Assembly (NCBI GenBank): GCA_027451445.1
Contig: DAIDJG010000609.1
Span: 1 to 64,000 of the forward strand
DNA: 64,000 nt
Origin: Singulisphaera sp.
Lineage (GTDB): Bacteria > Planctomycetota > Planctomycetia > Isosphaerales > Isosphaeraceae
Direction of reading: 5' to 3'
Numbering within the stretch: position 1 is the first letter of the stretch; every line of letters starts with the position of its first letter. The translations under genes were made by a program, and so were the position numbers. The notes below the pieces were generated by a model. It made no database searches. It was given only the letters and a program-made list of their open reading frames with translations, and was not told the origin of the DNA. Of this stretch, positions 9,717-19,598 are shown in pieces.

Positions 9717-10771
9717 AACCCGGACGGGCCCGGAATTGTGTGTGCCGCAGTTCATTCCACGCGGGTCGTCGACGGCCCGTCGCACACGCTCTTGACTGAG
9801 AGACGTGATGAGTAAGCCTGGGAACCTCACAGAGATTGAGCGGAGTTTGGAGCAGCAGTTCGGGGTGGACCGGAGCCTGCTGGCGGGCCTGTGGCTGGCG
9901 TGCGCGCTCGTTGGCATCATCGCGAGGCGCTGCCTTTGCGACTGATCGGTTCGCTAATCCCGCTGTTGGGCGTTCCGCTGTTCCTCGCCGCACGGGTGAA
10001 GGCGTTCCAGCGCCTACGCTGCCAAAGTTCAACCTCGCGGTTGGCCGCTTGTCGCCAACCGAGTAGCCCTCGACAAGGAGAGGGCGTTGCTACCACCGAA
10101 CCGATGGCGGTCTCAAAGGACGTAGTGGGGGCGGTGGTCAGTCTGTACTTTGTCGTAGACCGCGTCGAACTGGTTTATGTCACCCCGTGTTCCCTAACGG
10201 CCACGAGCCAGCTCTGGACGACCCTTTGCGGGCTCGTGACCACCGTCGCCGGCCTGGCGATCGTTCTGCGGCAAGTCGCAAATCCGGTCGCCTGGGCCGA
10301 GGAGTTCGTCGGCGTGAAAGTACGGCCGCTCGGGCCTCAAAACTGCTTCAACACTGGGCGCATCAACGTCCGTCGCGTCCGGAGACATAGGTCTGGCGAA
10401 TCAAGGACTCGGAAGTACCGCATACGGTCTTTTTGCCGATCGCTCCGAAAGCCATCCTTCCAGGATCAGACATCCAGATTGGAGTCTTCCGTGTGGGAAA
10501 TTTCGACTTCAACGGTCTGGTCGAGGCGCGAGACGATCAGATCAGCGTTGTGACGCGATCGGCACGTGAAATTTCGTCCACGACCCGTTTCGCGATGCAG
10601 TGCCCCTCGGCGAGACTCGTAGTGGCTTTGCCATCAGCTAATTACCGCCACAGAAAGCGCGACCCTGACCGCCCCTGTGGATTGTCACAAGGAGTTGCCT
10701 CGTGCGAGTGCTAAACGACTCACCAGCCTCCTGCGCTGCGGTGGCAATCGGTAGCAACGCTCGCTTCAGCG

Positions 10772-12715
10772 TCAACGGTAGAACGGCCGCCCTTTGAGCC
10801 ACCTCGGACCGTACGTCGGCTCCGGCTTGTCGATCTCAAGCGCGCCCAGGTCCGGTGCCTGGCCCGTGAAACCGTCGTTCACTGTCGGAATCTTCACCCC
10901 CGAATCCACCGCCTTGCTTGTCGCCCTGAGTCGGAAGTTCAGGTCGACGGCGTGATAGACCGCATGCCGGTTGGGCGGATCGGGGGGAATCAATCGGTCG
11001 AACACGTCGAAATCGACCTCTATGCCGTGCATCTCCTGCTTCGTGGCCGCACAGAAGTCGGCCAGCGTGGCGAAGTTCTTCCAATCCTCGGGCCTCGGCT
11101 CATACAAGCGCTGCCCGGTCTCCGGTGCCAGCCACCTGTATTGCTCCGTTACACCCTTGTTGGGGCGAAACCCGTTGTAATCCGAGCTGAACGCATCGGT
11201 CGCGTTCGCCCACGTCATGACACCGCGGCCGGGAGTGTCGCGTCCCAGGAACAGATTGTTCCGGAAGTGCACGTTGGTCGAGGGCTCACGCACGACCTGC
11301 TCGCCGATGATCGTGTTGTGGTAAACGAACAGGCCGGCCGGATGGGCTGAGAACTTGAACGCCACGCCCGTGGGTTCGTGATACAGGATGTTGCCGATGA
11401 AATAGACCGGCCCGCCGAACACCGGCTGGGCGCTGTATCCCCCCATCGCGGCATTGACGCCGCGGTTATTCATGACCCGCACGTTGTGGACCCCGCCATC
11501 GGTTTCCACGAAGTCGTCATTGAGCAGGTGCAAGTCGTTGTTGTAGATGTCGATCGACGATGCCTGCTGTTCGGAATCCTCTGGGGGAGTCCCATACGTC
11601 GATATGCCGATCCCGTCGTGGAAATAGGCGACCTCATTATGGGCGATCACATGCCCAGGCCCGTAAACCTTGACCGCATAGTAGCTCGTGAGCTGGTGGG
11701 AGCCATAGCGCCCGGCGCTGTCCCACCACGGTCCCGGCCAGCCGATCAAACGAAAGCGGTCATCGCGGCCGAGGAAGAGGTTGTCGACGATGTAGAAGTC
11801 GCTGGAGCCGGCGTACTCGGTCCAGACTCCGAACCCGACCTGCTCGAAGCGGCAGTTCTTGACCGTCAGGCCGACCGCGCCGAGGACCTCCTTCTGGCCG
11901 ACGAAGATTCCCACGTCGGTATTGCGAATCGTCAGTCCATCGAAGATGTGGTAGCGCGACGCCATGACGTCGAACAGCCGGTGGTTGCCGGCCCCGTCGA
12001 AGATCACCTCGCCGTCACCGGCCGCCATGATTGTGATTGGCTTTTCGCGCGTTCCCTTCAACGTGAGCGATATCGAACCATCGAAGGGCGTCATCAGCGG
12101 GTCCACGTAGTTTAGCCGATCGGACTTGTAGAGCCCTGCATGCATCAGGATCGTATCGCCCGGCCTGGCCCGCCGTTCTCAGACCACACTCCAGTCGCCC
12201 AGGCCCGCCCCGTAATAGGCCTGCAAGAGGCTCGTGAAGCTGGGTTCCTGGCGCGGAGCTTGATAGTCCGGAGGGTAAACATGCAGCTTACGCCCCTCCC
12301 TGGAAGGCTGCGGCTCGTTGCGTGTGGTCACCCGCACGGTGTGCGCGGTTTGGCCACTCACCCCGTCCGGATCGGTCAGATGGAACCGGCACTCGTAGTC
12401 TGTCCCCGGCTGCAGGTTCAGGATGCTGCCGGCGAATCCCTCGGGGACCGTGTAATCGAGATTCTCGCGCCGACGGTAGACGTTCTCGCCGCCGACTCGC
12501 ACCAGGGGGAGCGCCGCGCGCCAGTCGGATTCACCGACCGGGTGAAACTCCACCGCGACTGTCGCATTCCGGTTCGCATCCCCGCGCATCTCCCACTCGA
12601 AGCCCAGGTTCAGGAGTGTGGGGTGTTCCACGATGAACTTGCCGGCCTGGGTACTGTTCTCGGCGCCAGCGCCTGTGGCAGTCAGAAGGGGAGACAAGAG
12701 ACCCGGGTATATCAT
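10772..12715 (-). pseudogene. Right-handed parallel beta-helix (polysaccharide lyase-like) secreted protein, interrupted by one in-frame TGA
   Basis: ORFs 12179-12790 and 10772-12145 are in the same frame, separated by a single TGA (12181..12179). Translation ...YYGAGLGDWSVV*ERRARPGDTILMHAGLYKSDRLNYVDP...; C-terminal beta-helix-type repeats and ...DLGALEI. Confidence 0.7.
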
Positions 12716-13354
12716 GGTCGGTGCCCTCTGGCCGGCGTCTGCATTTCCTTCCCGAGCACCGTCCGGCGTGCACTCGGTCGTCTGCGACAAGTCCGATCTG
12801 AGGACCCCGCGGCCGATTATCGCACGCGGAGTAGATAGATGGCACGTGACGATCGCGGTTCTGTATTGGCTGTTCCGGGATGGAGTCGAGCGTCACGAAC
12901 CGGAGGAGGACGCATGCACGCGAGCGGATAGGTCTCTGTCCAGCCGAACCCGTTTACGTTAATCACAAGACGATGGAACGATGATCCGTTGAATGTTCCG
13001 CAGGTAACACGAAATGCCTGCAAAGAATCGCCGGTCCGGTGGCCTAGCTCTCATTGCTCGCGGTCATCCTTGCACGGGCTTCGGTACATCTTTCAACTTC
13101 TTTCAGCGCACCTGCTGCACCAGGGGTGCCCCGGCTGGGATCAAAGATCATGGGGTCTGCCTGAGTTTGGGCTCGTATCAGGTTTCGAGCGATTGCCGTG
13201 TTCCCTCGTGATCCGAAGGGTGCGACGGATGAGGTTTGGAATCAATGGTGTCCCATCGATTGCCCTCGATCGCAACATGCGCGGAAATGACGACCACCAG
13301 GAAGGCCAGAGCGATGCGCCTTCGATGAACACGATAGCCCGCGGTCAAAAGCCC

Positions 13355-13546
13355 TCAAACCGGGATCTCTTCAAGCCGACTGCCGGTCGGGTAGCGTCCC
13401 TGCGCGATCCCCAGGGTGAGCTCACGATAGGCATCCACACGATCCCGTGTTTCGATCACGGCAACTTCACGTTCCGGCGGTTTCGCGCGGCGGAATAGCG
13501 TTGGTTCGTAGTCTCTGGGGGTGAGAGCGAGAACCTTGAAGCGCAT
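13355..13546 (-). CDS. Small hypothetical protein
   Basis: MRFKVLALTPRDYEPTLFRRAKPPEREVAVIETRDRVDAYRELTLGIAQGRYPTGSRLEEIPV. Confidence 0.45.
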   Translation of the reverse strand: MRFKVLALTPRDYEPTLFRRAKPPEREVAVIETRDRVDAYRELTLGIAQGRYPTGSRLEEIPV

Positions 13547-13660
13547 TCCCGAATACTCCTCGTCTTGGCGGCGGCCGTGGTCCCTGGTTGCGTAGCAATT
13601 GGGACGGAGTTTATCTGACCGTGGTTTGTCCGTCCACGGTTCGGTTGTCTCTGCGCGACG

Positions 13661-13900
13661 TTACTTCGCAGGCGACGCGGCCTCGGCGAACAGTTCGGCC
13701 AATGGAACACGCAAGACGTGAGCGATCTGGCGGATGTTCAGGATCGAGACGTTGCGTTCGCCGCGTTCCACCGAGCCGATGAAGGTTCTGTGCAGGCCGC
13801 ACCTGTCTGCCAGTTCGGCCTGGGTCAACTTGCGCGCAATCCGATGCTTTCGGAATTGTTGACCCAGCGCGCGAAGGAATGAGATCTCGTCGAGGTTCAT
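13661..13900 (-). CDS. XRE-family HTH regulator
   Basis: FLRALGQQFRKHRIARKLTQAELADRCGLHRTFIGSVERGERNVSILNIRQIAHVLRVPLAELF. Confidence 0.88.
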   Translation of the reverse strand: MNLDEISFLRALGQQFRKHRIARKLTQAELADRCGLHRTFIGSVERGERNVSILNIRQIAHVLRVPLAELFAEAASPAK

Positions 13901-14233
13901 GCTTGACGAGCATTCTCGCGGCTCTCATGATGCATTTAAGTAGAGTTTTCGGGCGCGACTTTTTCCGTTGAACACGGCGTCGGGAATCCGCAATCCGAGC
14001 GCGACCGCTCGCGGATCAGAATGATGTTGGAATGCAGTTTGAGAGGCGGAGGTGGCTCTGTGCCTTTGGGTATCGCCTTCAGCGAACGCTCAAGACTGGC
14101 ATGCTCCGAACCCGGGGTCAGACCAGTTCGCGGCCGCGACGCCCCAGGTGAACCACGATTTTTCTCCGTCGAGCGACAGAACGGGCGCTACCGAGGGACC
14201 GCAATCAAGCCGCGCACCCGGGGCGCCCAACTG

Positions 14234-15043
14234 ATGAAGTCACACCGTTGGGCTTTTTTGTTGCTCGTCCCGGCACTGCTCGCAGGGTGCGGCCCAACGC
14301 CGGATCAGGCTGTTGGAGAGAATACCCAACTGAAGAGTCGACTCAACAGTGCCGAAGCCACAGCGGCGTCGCTCAAGCAGGACAACGACAAACTCCAGGC
14401 GGAGAACGACCGCCTGCGGGAGAAACTTGCTGCTGCGACCGGTGGCAAGGGACTCTCAATCGAGGAGGCGCAAAAACATCTCGATGTCCGTCAAGCCAAT
14501 CTGGAGAAACGCGAGCAGGATCTCTTGCTGCACGAGAAGACCGCAGAAAACCAACTCGACCAGCGTCGCCAAGCTCAGGACACGGAACTCGGAACCCGCG
14601 AGAAGGCTGTCCAGAAGAGAGAGTTGGAAATCTCCCAGAAGGAAGGCGAGTTCTACAAGGCGACCAACTTGACGATGAAGGACATCGGCGAGGCCCAGCA
14701 GATCAAGCGGGAATACGAGGGTATGCGGACCGAGAGGGACCGCGCGAATGCGAAGGCCGACCGATGGCTAGTCTTCATCTGGATTGTGTCCATCGCTTTC
14801 ATCATTGCCATCATGGGTCTTTCAGCCACGCTAATGATATTGAGACACCGAAGTCTGATCGCCGTTCGGGAGTTGGATGCACGTCAAGAGATGGCCAGGC
14901 TGCTTGGTGCCGCGATCGCGTCGCAGTTGCCCCCCGAGCACGGAGCGATGGTGGTCGACGCCTTCAATCGACTCACCGCGACGAAAGAACGCCGTGCGAA
15001 CGCTGCTGACATACACCGAGTAGGAGAGTCTCCGCCGAGTTGA
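14234..15043 (+). CDS. Coiled-coil lipoprotein with C-terminal transmembrane segment
   Basis: Lipobox VPALLAGC, long heptad-like region, then WLVFIWIVSIAFIIAIMGLSATLMIL. Confidence 0.65.
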   Translation: MKSHRWAFLLLVPALLAGCGPTPDQAVGENTQLKSRLNSAEATAASLKQDNDKLQAENDRLREKLAAATGGKGLSIEEAQKHLDVRQANLEKREQDLLLHEKTAENQLDQRRQAQDTELGTREKAVQKRELEISQKEGEFYKATNLTMKDIGEAQQIKREYEGMRTERDRANAKADRWLVFIWIVSIAFIIAIMGLSATLMILRHRSLIAVRELDARQEMARLLGAAIASQLPPEHGAMVVDAFNRLTATKERRANAADIHRVGESPPS

Positions 15044-15101
15044 CTACTCAAGGCGATTGTGCGCGACGGGGGCATCGGATCTGTCCAAACGCCGCGGACC
15101 T

Positions 15102-15353
15102 TTAGCCCAGCACGGCGATTTCCTTATCGACGGCGGCCACGAAACGGGGAAAGGAGATACCAATGGCACCGCAGAACGCCCGAACCTCGACCAGGTCCAG
15201 GCGCCGCTCTCCGCGCTCGCACTTGCTCACAAACGACTGGGTCTGGCCGAGGTTTTCGGCCAATTGGACCTGCGTCAGGCCGGCGCGCGCTCGGGCCTCG
15301 CGCAGGCGACGAAGGAAAATCTCGTATTCCCGGGAGAAGATCGACTTGTCCAT
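15102..15353 (-). CDS. XRE-family HTH regulator
   Basis: EIFLRRLREARARAGLTQVQLAENLGQTQSFVSKCERGERRLDLVEVRAFCGAIGISFPRFV. Confidence 0.88.
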   Translation of the reverse strand: MDKSIFSREYEIFLRRLREARARAGLTQVQLAENLGQTQSFVSKCERGERRLDLVEVRAFCGAIGISFPRFVAAVDKEIAVLG

Positions 15354-16028
15354 GCGGTCGTGTCACCTCGACCGCAGGCTGCAGTCGCAATCAGAATAGT
15401 CCAAATTCGACTATTCGAGGGTTGACCCTCCCAACTCGGACCCGGAGGTTAACGATGTGAGCATCAGGAGTTTAAATCGGGTTCGTCCGAGCGGTCCTAC
15501 GGAAACACGAGTTTGGAAGCTTCCATGACCAGTTGCAGCGTATTTTTCCCAATTCTCTTATGCGTTTGTGGCATGTATTTCTATTGTCAGAGCGACGCCC
15601 TTGTCCCCTGCTCGAGCTTCCCGGGCGACGTGATGCGCGGCGAGGGTGTGAAATACCGCGGCGAGGCCCGGCTGTACTTGAACCTGGCCAAGACCCGGTC
15701 GGTCGACACCGACGTCCTCATACGGTTCAACGAATACGTTTTAATCAGCGACAACTAGGGCTCCCGCCCGGCGGATACGCCATGCCCTGGGCCTTCAGCG
15801 GGGTATGCTGCACTCAGGAGCCGAGGACGGGCTCAACGCGATAGATTAACCGGACGTCGCGGGGAAGCTCGTAGTCGACATGGTGCGCATATTTGCGCGA
15901 AACACATCCCGAGCCAAGCTCATCAAGTCAGAGACAAAACTCATGCTGATCACCGGCGCCTCGCGACTGGGCGGGCGCCGGCAGATCAACGACATTCGGC
16001 GCTTGACTGCTCTGTGCGCACGAGGCGT

Positions 16029-16388
16029 TCAGACTGACCCAGTAATCTTCCGAATCCTGCCCCGATCAATCCGCAGTTCGACACGCTCTCGATTTGGCAC
16101 AGCTCTGTATGTCACGTGGCACCGCTCGCCATGCCGGATGCTAAGTTGTTTCTCGATGAAGTCGAGCAGATTCCCTTCGACGGGGCTGAACGCGTGAAGC
16201 CGCACACCAGACGCGGGATCTGTTGCGAAGTTCCACTTGTTCCGGTTCCCGGCGGCAATCCGCCACGCTTCGAGGCGTTCAATGTCGTCGGGATGAACAC
16301 CAAAGGCGCCCGTCTTGTTTTGAGCCTCGTGAATGTAGACGGCGCGGAATTCGATCTCGGGCACGGCCACCGCAAGGTTGTTGCTCAA
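16029..16388 (-). CDS. Hypothetical protein
   Basis: ORF MSNNLAVAVPEIEFRAVYIHEAQNKTGAFGVHPDDIERLEAWRIAAGNRNKWNFATD.... Confidence 0.45.
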   Translation of the reverse strand: MSNNLAVAVPEIEFRAVYIHEAQNKTGAFGVHPDDIERLEAWRIAAGNRNKWNFATDPASGVRLHAFSPVEGNLLDFIEKQLSIRHGERCHVTYRAVPNRERVELRIDRGRIRKITGSV

Positions 16389-16769
16389 GGGTTTTCTCCG
16401 CGAATCGACGCACAGGGATCATCAACGCGACCTGATTATTAGCCATCTGTTCGCAATCGTCAAGGTCGTATCTACGATTTTTGACAAGTAAGATCCCCTT
16501 GTACTTCCCCCCTTGTACTTCCCTGTGCTTCGCCTTTGCGCCTCGGAGTCTGTCACGCGCGAAATACGACCGCATCGTCCAAGACCGCAACCATCCCAGG
16601 AGGCGAGCCGAGTCTCGGAGCTTAACACCAGGTTCGTCGGGGAGATTCCATCGCCCCGTATCAACTTGCTTCGGTCGGATTGGCCGACGTATTTTACGGA
16701 CTCGGCGCGGCGCTCAACGTCTTTCCGTAAGTCTGTGATCCCCGAATCTTAAACGGATACGTCGATTCC

Positions 16770-17582
16770 ATGGCACACAAAAAGCCACCGAAACTTCCCG
16801 AGAGCGGTGACGCCTTCGCCGTTCCCTTCGACGATGGTCGCTTCGCGGTCTGCCGCGTTATTCTCGACGCGACAAGCGATGAGGCCAGGGATTGGGGCCA
16901 ACCGGTCGTGTTCATCGCCGGTTCGGCCTGGATCGGCACTGAGATTCCGCGCGTCGACGACCCGGCGCTACGGCCGATCCTGCATCTGAACCACCACCTT
17001 TATAAGAACGAGCCGAACATCCTCTGGGTTGCGGAAGAAGTTCCGGGTAACTTCGTCCCGCTCGGAAAGATCGAGCCAACCGTCGACGAAAAGGCCCGCG
17101 TGCGCATGACCTTTGGCAGGTGGGAACACGTCGCCATGCAGCCACTGCTCCAGTGGCGGTGGGATCACGATCGCGAAGCCGTGCTCGCCGACGACGCCGT
17201 TGCGAAGAAGGCGGAGGCCGAGCGGTACACGATTGCGCAAGAGCAGCGCAACGAGTACCTCGGCCGTGTGACCCTCGAAGAACTCCGCAGGCGACGTTTC
17301 TTCCCCAACTGGACGATCCCGCTCGCAAGGTTTACCCGAGCCTCTCGAAAGCTCATGTTGCACGCCGTTGAACGTCTGCTCGAACTCGGCCCGAGTGCGC
17401 GCGAGGAGGCGCGAATCGCAATCCTTCAAGAGTGCATCGAGAGTTTTAACGCGCTCAACGACGGGACCGGGTTCATCGAGACGGACGAACGGGAAGATAT
17501 CTGCGCGGAGTTCGAGGCCATCGTTCATGCCTGCGGACTCGGTGCTCACGAGGATCTGGCGGACCGTTGGCGAGAATGGTGA
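16770..17582 (+). CDS. Hypothetical protein, N-terminus possibly Imm26-like
   Basis: PESGDAFAVPFDDGRFAVCRVI resembles the 'GDxFAIPLxDGRYxxGRV' start of Imm26; rest unassigned. Confidence 0.5.
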   Translation: MAHKKPPKLPESGDAFAVPFDDGRFAVCRVILDATSDEARDWGQPVVFIAGSAWIGTEIPRVDDPALRPILHLNHHLYKNEPNILWVAEEVPGNFVPLGKIEPTVDEKARVRMTFGRWEHVAMQPLLQWRWDHDREAVLADDAVAKKAEAERYTIAQEQRNEYLGRVTLEELRRRRFFPNWTIPLARFTRASRKLMLHAVERLLELGPSAREEARIAILQECIESFNALNDGTGFIETDEREDICAEFEAIVHACGLGAHEDLADRWREW

Positions 17583-17711
17583 GGAGCCTGGTGTTCGCCA
17601 CTGGTCCGATAGCTAAAAAGAACCGGACCGGGCGACCCGCTTGCGCAGGCCGCCCGCCGGTGTCGCCGATGTGTCGTTCTTCAAAAGGGATCGTGAGTCG
17701 GTAGATTTCGG

Positions 17712-18236
17712 TCACGGGGTCTGGTCATGTGAAGTTCCCGGTGGCACATCCAGGGACGGCATTGTGGGCGGCGTCGGCAGCCGAGCCACGATGGCCACAT
17801 GGATCATCTGTTCCGGAGCAAGAGTCGCGATCGTATCGAGCGTGGTGGCCGCCACGGCGTTCGCGTCGCGGAGCATGAAGACGAGCAAGGCTACAACACC
17901 GAGCACGACAACGGCTGCGATCACGACGAGTTCCAGCGATGGTCCCACCAGCCGCATCTCCTGCTCGTGAGCCAAACGTTCCAGGGTCGCGAATCTCTGG
18001 TTTTGCTCGTCGACCGTCGCGACCCACTTGCGCAACTCTTCCGCCGAGATCGTCTTGATCGACTCGATCGCCTCGCGCTCGGCACGCTGCTGGCGGTCCC
18101 AGTCCTGGAGCGCTCGCTCGCGGGCGTTAAGGTTCGCCTGAAGCGGTATGACCATCACGAACCACGAGAAGACCAAGCCGGCCGCGAAACCGACCATACC
18201 GCCGATCAGACCCCCGAGAAGATTTGGGACCTTCAT
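17712..18236 (-). CDS. Membrane protein with coiled coil
   Basis: Two hydrophobic segments (GGLIGGMVGFAAGLVFSWFVMVIP; LELVVIAAVVVLGVVALLVFML) around a charged helix. Confidence 0.6.
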   Translation of the reverse strand: MKVPNLLGGLIGGMVGFAAGLVFSWFVMVIPLQANLNARERALQDWDRQQRAEREAIESIKTISAEELRKWVATVDEQNQRFATLERLAHEQEMRLVGPSLELVVIAAVVVLGVVALLVFMLRDANAVAATTLDTIATLAPEQMIHVAIVARLPTPPTMPSLDVPPGTSHDQTP

Positions 18237-18856
18237 GACATCCCTCCTCGCGGCTGGAGTGACGCCGCTCGCTGCACGACGAGCAGGTCGTGCCGGTGAC
18301 GTAGCACGCGATACCGGGCGCCGACCACGATCAGGACGATCAGCGTCAAGCCGCCGAAGATTCCGAGCACGGCGTCGATCATCGTGGACCGTGCGCGCTT
18401 GACGTCCGCGATGCGCGGTGCGCGATCGACAAGATCCTGGAGCACGAGCTTCTCGCGCTGGACCGCACCGAGTTCGAGCCGCAGGCCGGCGATCACGTTC
18501 TCAAGCTGGGCGACTTTCTCGTCCGAAAGCTGGTGCCTTCGTGCCTGACGATCTTCCAACTCTTGTTTCAGGCTGACCAGCTCCTTTTCATGTTTCGCTG
18601 CAAGTTCCGTTTCTCTCCGGGTGAGTTGTGTCTGAAGAGCTTTCACGGTCTCTTCCAGGCGGGCGTTCTCCTTCAAGAGGTCGTTGACGCGTTCGTTGGC
18701 TGCGACGAGCGATCGGTGTTCCTCCTGGCTACCGCCGCAGCCCGACAGGGCCAGGCCGTAGATCAGAGGCAGTGCGGACACGAGCGCGAGAATGCCCGGC
18801 ACACGGCCGGGCGAAGAAAAAGACAGGGGCTCTGGGCCGGATGACGGCCTTTTCAT
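18233..18856 (-). CDS. Coiled-coil lipoprotein with C-terminal transmembrane segment
   Basis: Lipobox GLALSGCGG, coiled coil, then TMIDAVLGIFGGLTLIVLIVVGARYRVLRHRHDL; 4-nt overlap with 17712-18236. Confidence 0.65.
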   Translation of the reverse strand: MKRPSSGPEPLSFSSPGRVPGILALVSALPLIYGLALSGCGGSQEEHRSLVAANERVNDLLKENARLEETVKALQTQLTRRETELAAKHEKELVSLKQELEDRQARRHQLSDEKVAQLENVIAGLRLELGAVQREKLVLQDLVDRAPRIADVKRARSTMIDAVLGIFGGLTLIVLIVVGARYRVLRHRHDLLVVQRAASLQPRGGMS

Positions 18857-18960
18857 GGGAGCCTCCGATGTTCAGAGCTGTAAAGCGACAGGATGGTCGA
18901 AGCCACTTCGGTCGAACACGGCCGGTGGAAAGCCGCGTCGCTCGGGACGCGATCTACGCG

Positions 18961-19530
18961 TTATTGCAGGCGATCATTCTGAAGGCGCGCGATCACGTCC
19001 CTGGCCTGCTCCGTCGTCAGGTTCTCGGGGCGAACCGCACCGAACTCCTCGCGGAGCAGACCTTCCATGTCGATGCGCTTCTTGAACGCAATCGCGTAGA
19101 TGGCTCTCACCTGGGAGGACGTCGCGGCACTGGCCGAACCGCTCTGTGGCGCGCTGTCCGGAACCGAGACGACTTCGGTCGAGCAGGCATGACCGTTGAC
19201 CGGGCTTGCGACGCCGTTGGTCCGAGCATGCACGCCATTGGAGTGCGCTCCCACGCCATCGGCCAATGCAGTCGAACCCAGTGCATGGCCACTGGCCGGC
19301 ACGGCGCCAGGAACCCGCCGCGTGGGCTCGGATTTGAGCCGTACCAGCTCGTCGGTAACGGCCTGTTGCGCGGCCGAGAACGCCCGCCGGATATGCGCTT
19401 GAAAGCCCTCCGGGTCATTTTGCAGCAGATTGGAGTCGAGTTCGACCTCGATGTTGCAGCTCGCCCCGGCCGAGCAGTAATTGGGCAGTCCCAGCTTGCG
19501 CGAGACGCCCACGTTCAATTTGAGGGGCAT
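18961..19530 (-). CDS. Uncharacterised mobile-element-associated protein
   Basis: MPLKLNVGVSRKLGLPNYCSAGASCNIEVELDSNLL... and C-terminal VRAIYAIAFKKRIDMEGLLREEFGAVRPENLTTEQARDVIARLQ; I recall this pattern from plasmid and element proteins but did not verify it. Confidence 0.55.
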   Translation of the reverse strand: MPLKLNVGVSRKLGLPNYCSAGASCNIEVELDSNLLQNDPEGFQAHIRRAFSAAQQAVTDELVRLKSEPTRRVPGAVPASGHALGSTALADGVGAHSNGVHARTNGVASPVNGHACSTEVVSVPDSAPQSGSASAATSSQVRAIYAIAFKKRIDMEGLLREEFGAVRPENLTTEQARDVIARLQNDRLQ

Positions 19531-19598
19531 GATGTTTTCCTCCTACCCGGGCACGCGAGGGACGCTGGCAATGCAACGTCCCCTCGGTCCAACCAGGT

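Noticed and set aside
9809-10553. Short membrane-protein-like frames (MSKPGNLTEIERSLEQQFG..., LIPLLGVPLFLAARVKAFQRL)
   Set aside because: Fragmentary, mixed frames and no identifiable family; not supportable as genes.
12179-12181. Possible selenocysteine UGA in the beta-helix protein
   Set aside because: No convincing SECIS-like hairpin directly after it and no reason for a catalytic Sec in a beta-helix lyase; a nonsense mutation or sequencing error is simpler.
16770-17582. Polymorphic-toxin immunity locus based on the Imm26-like N-terminus
   Set aside because: No toxin gene nearby and similarity limited to a short N-terminal stretch.
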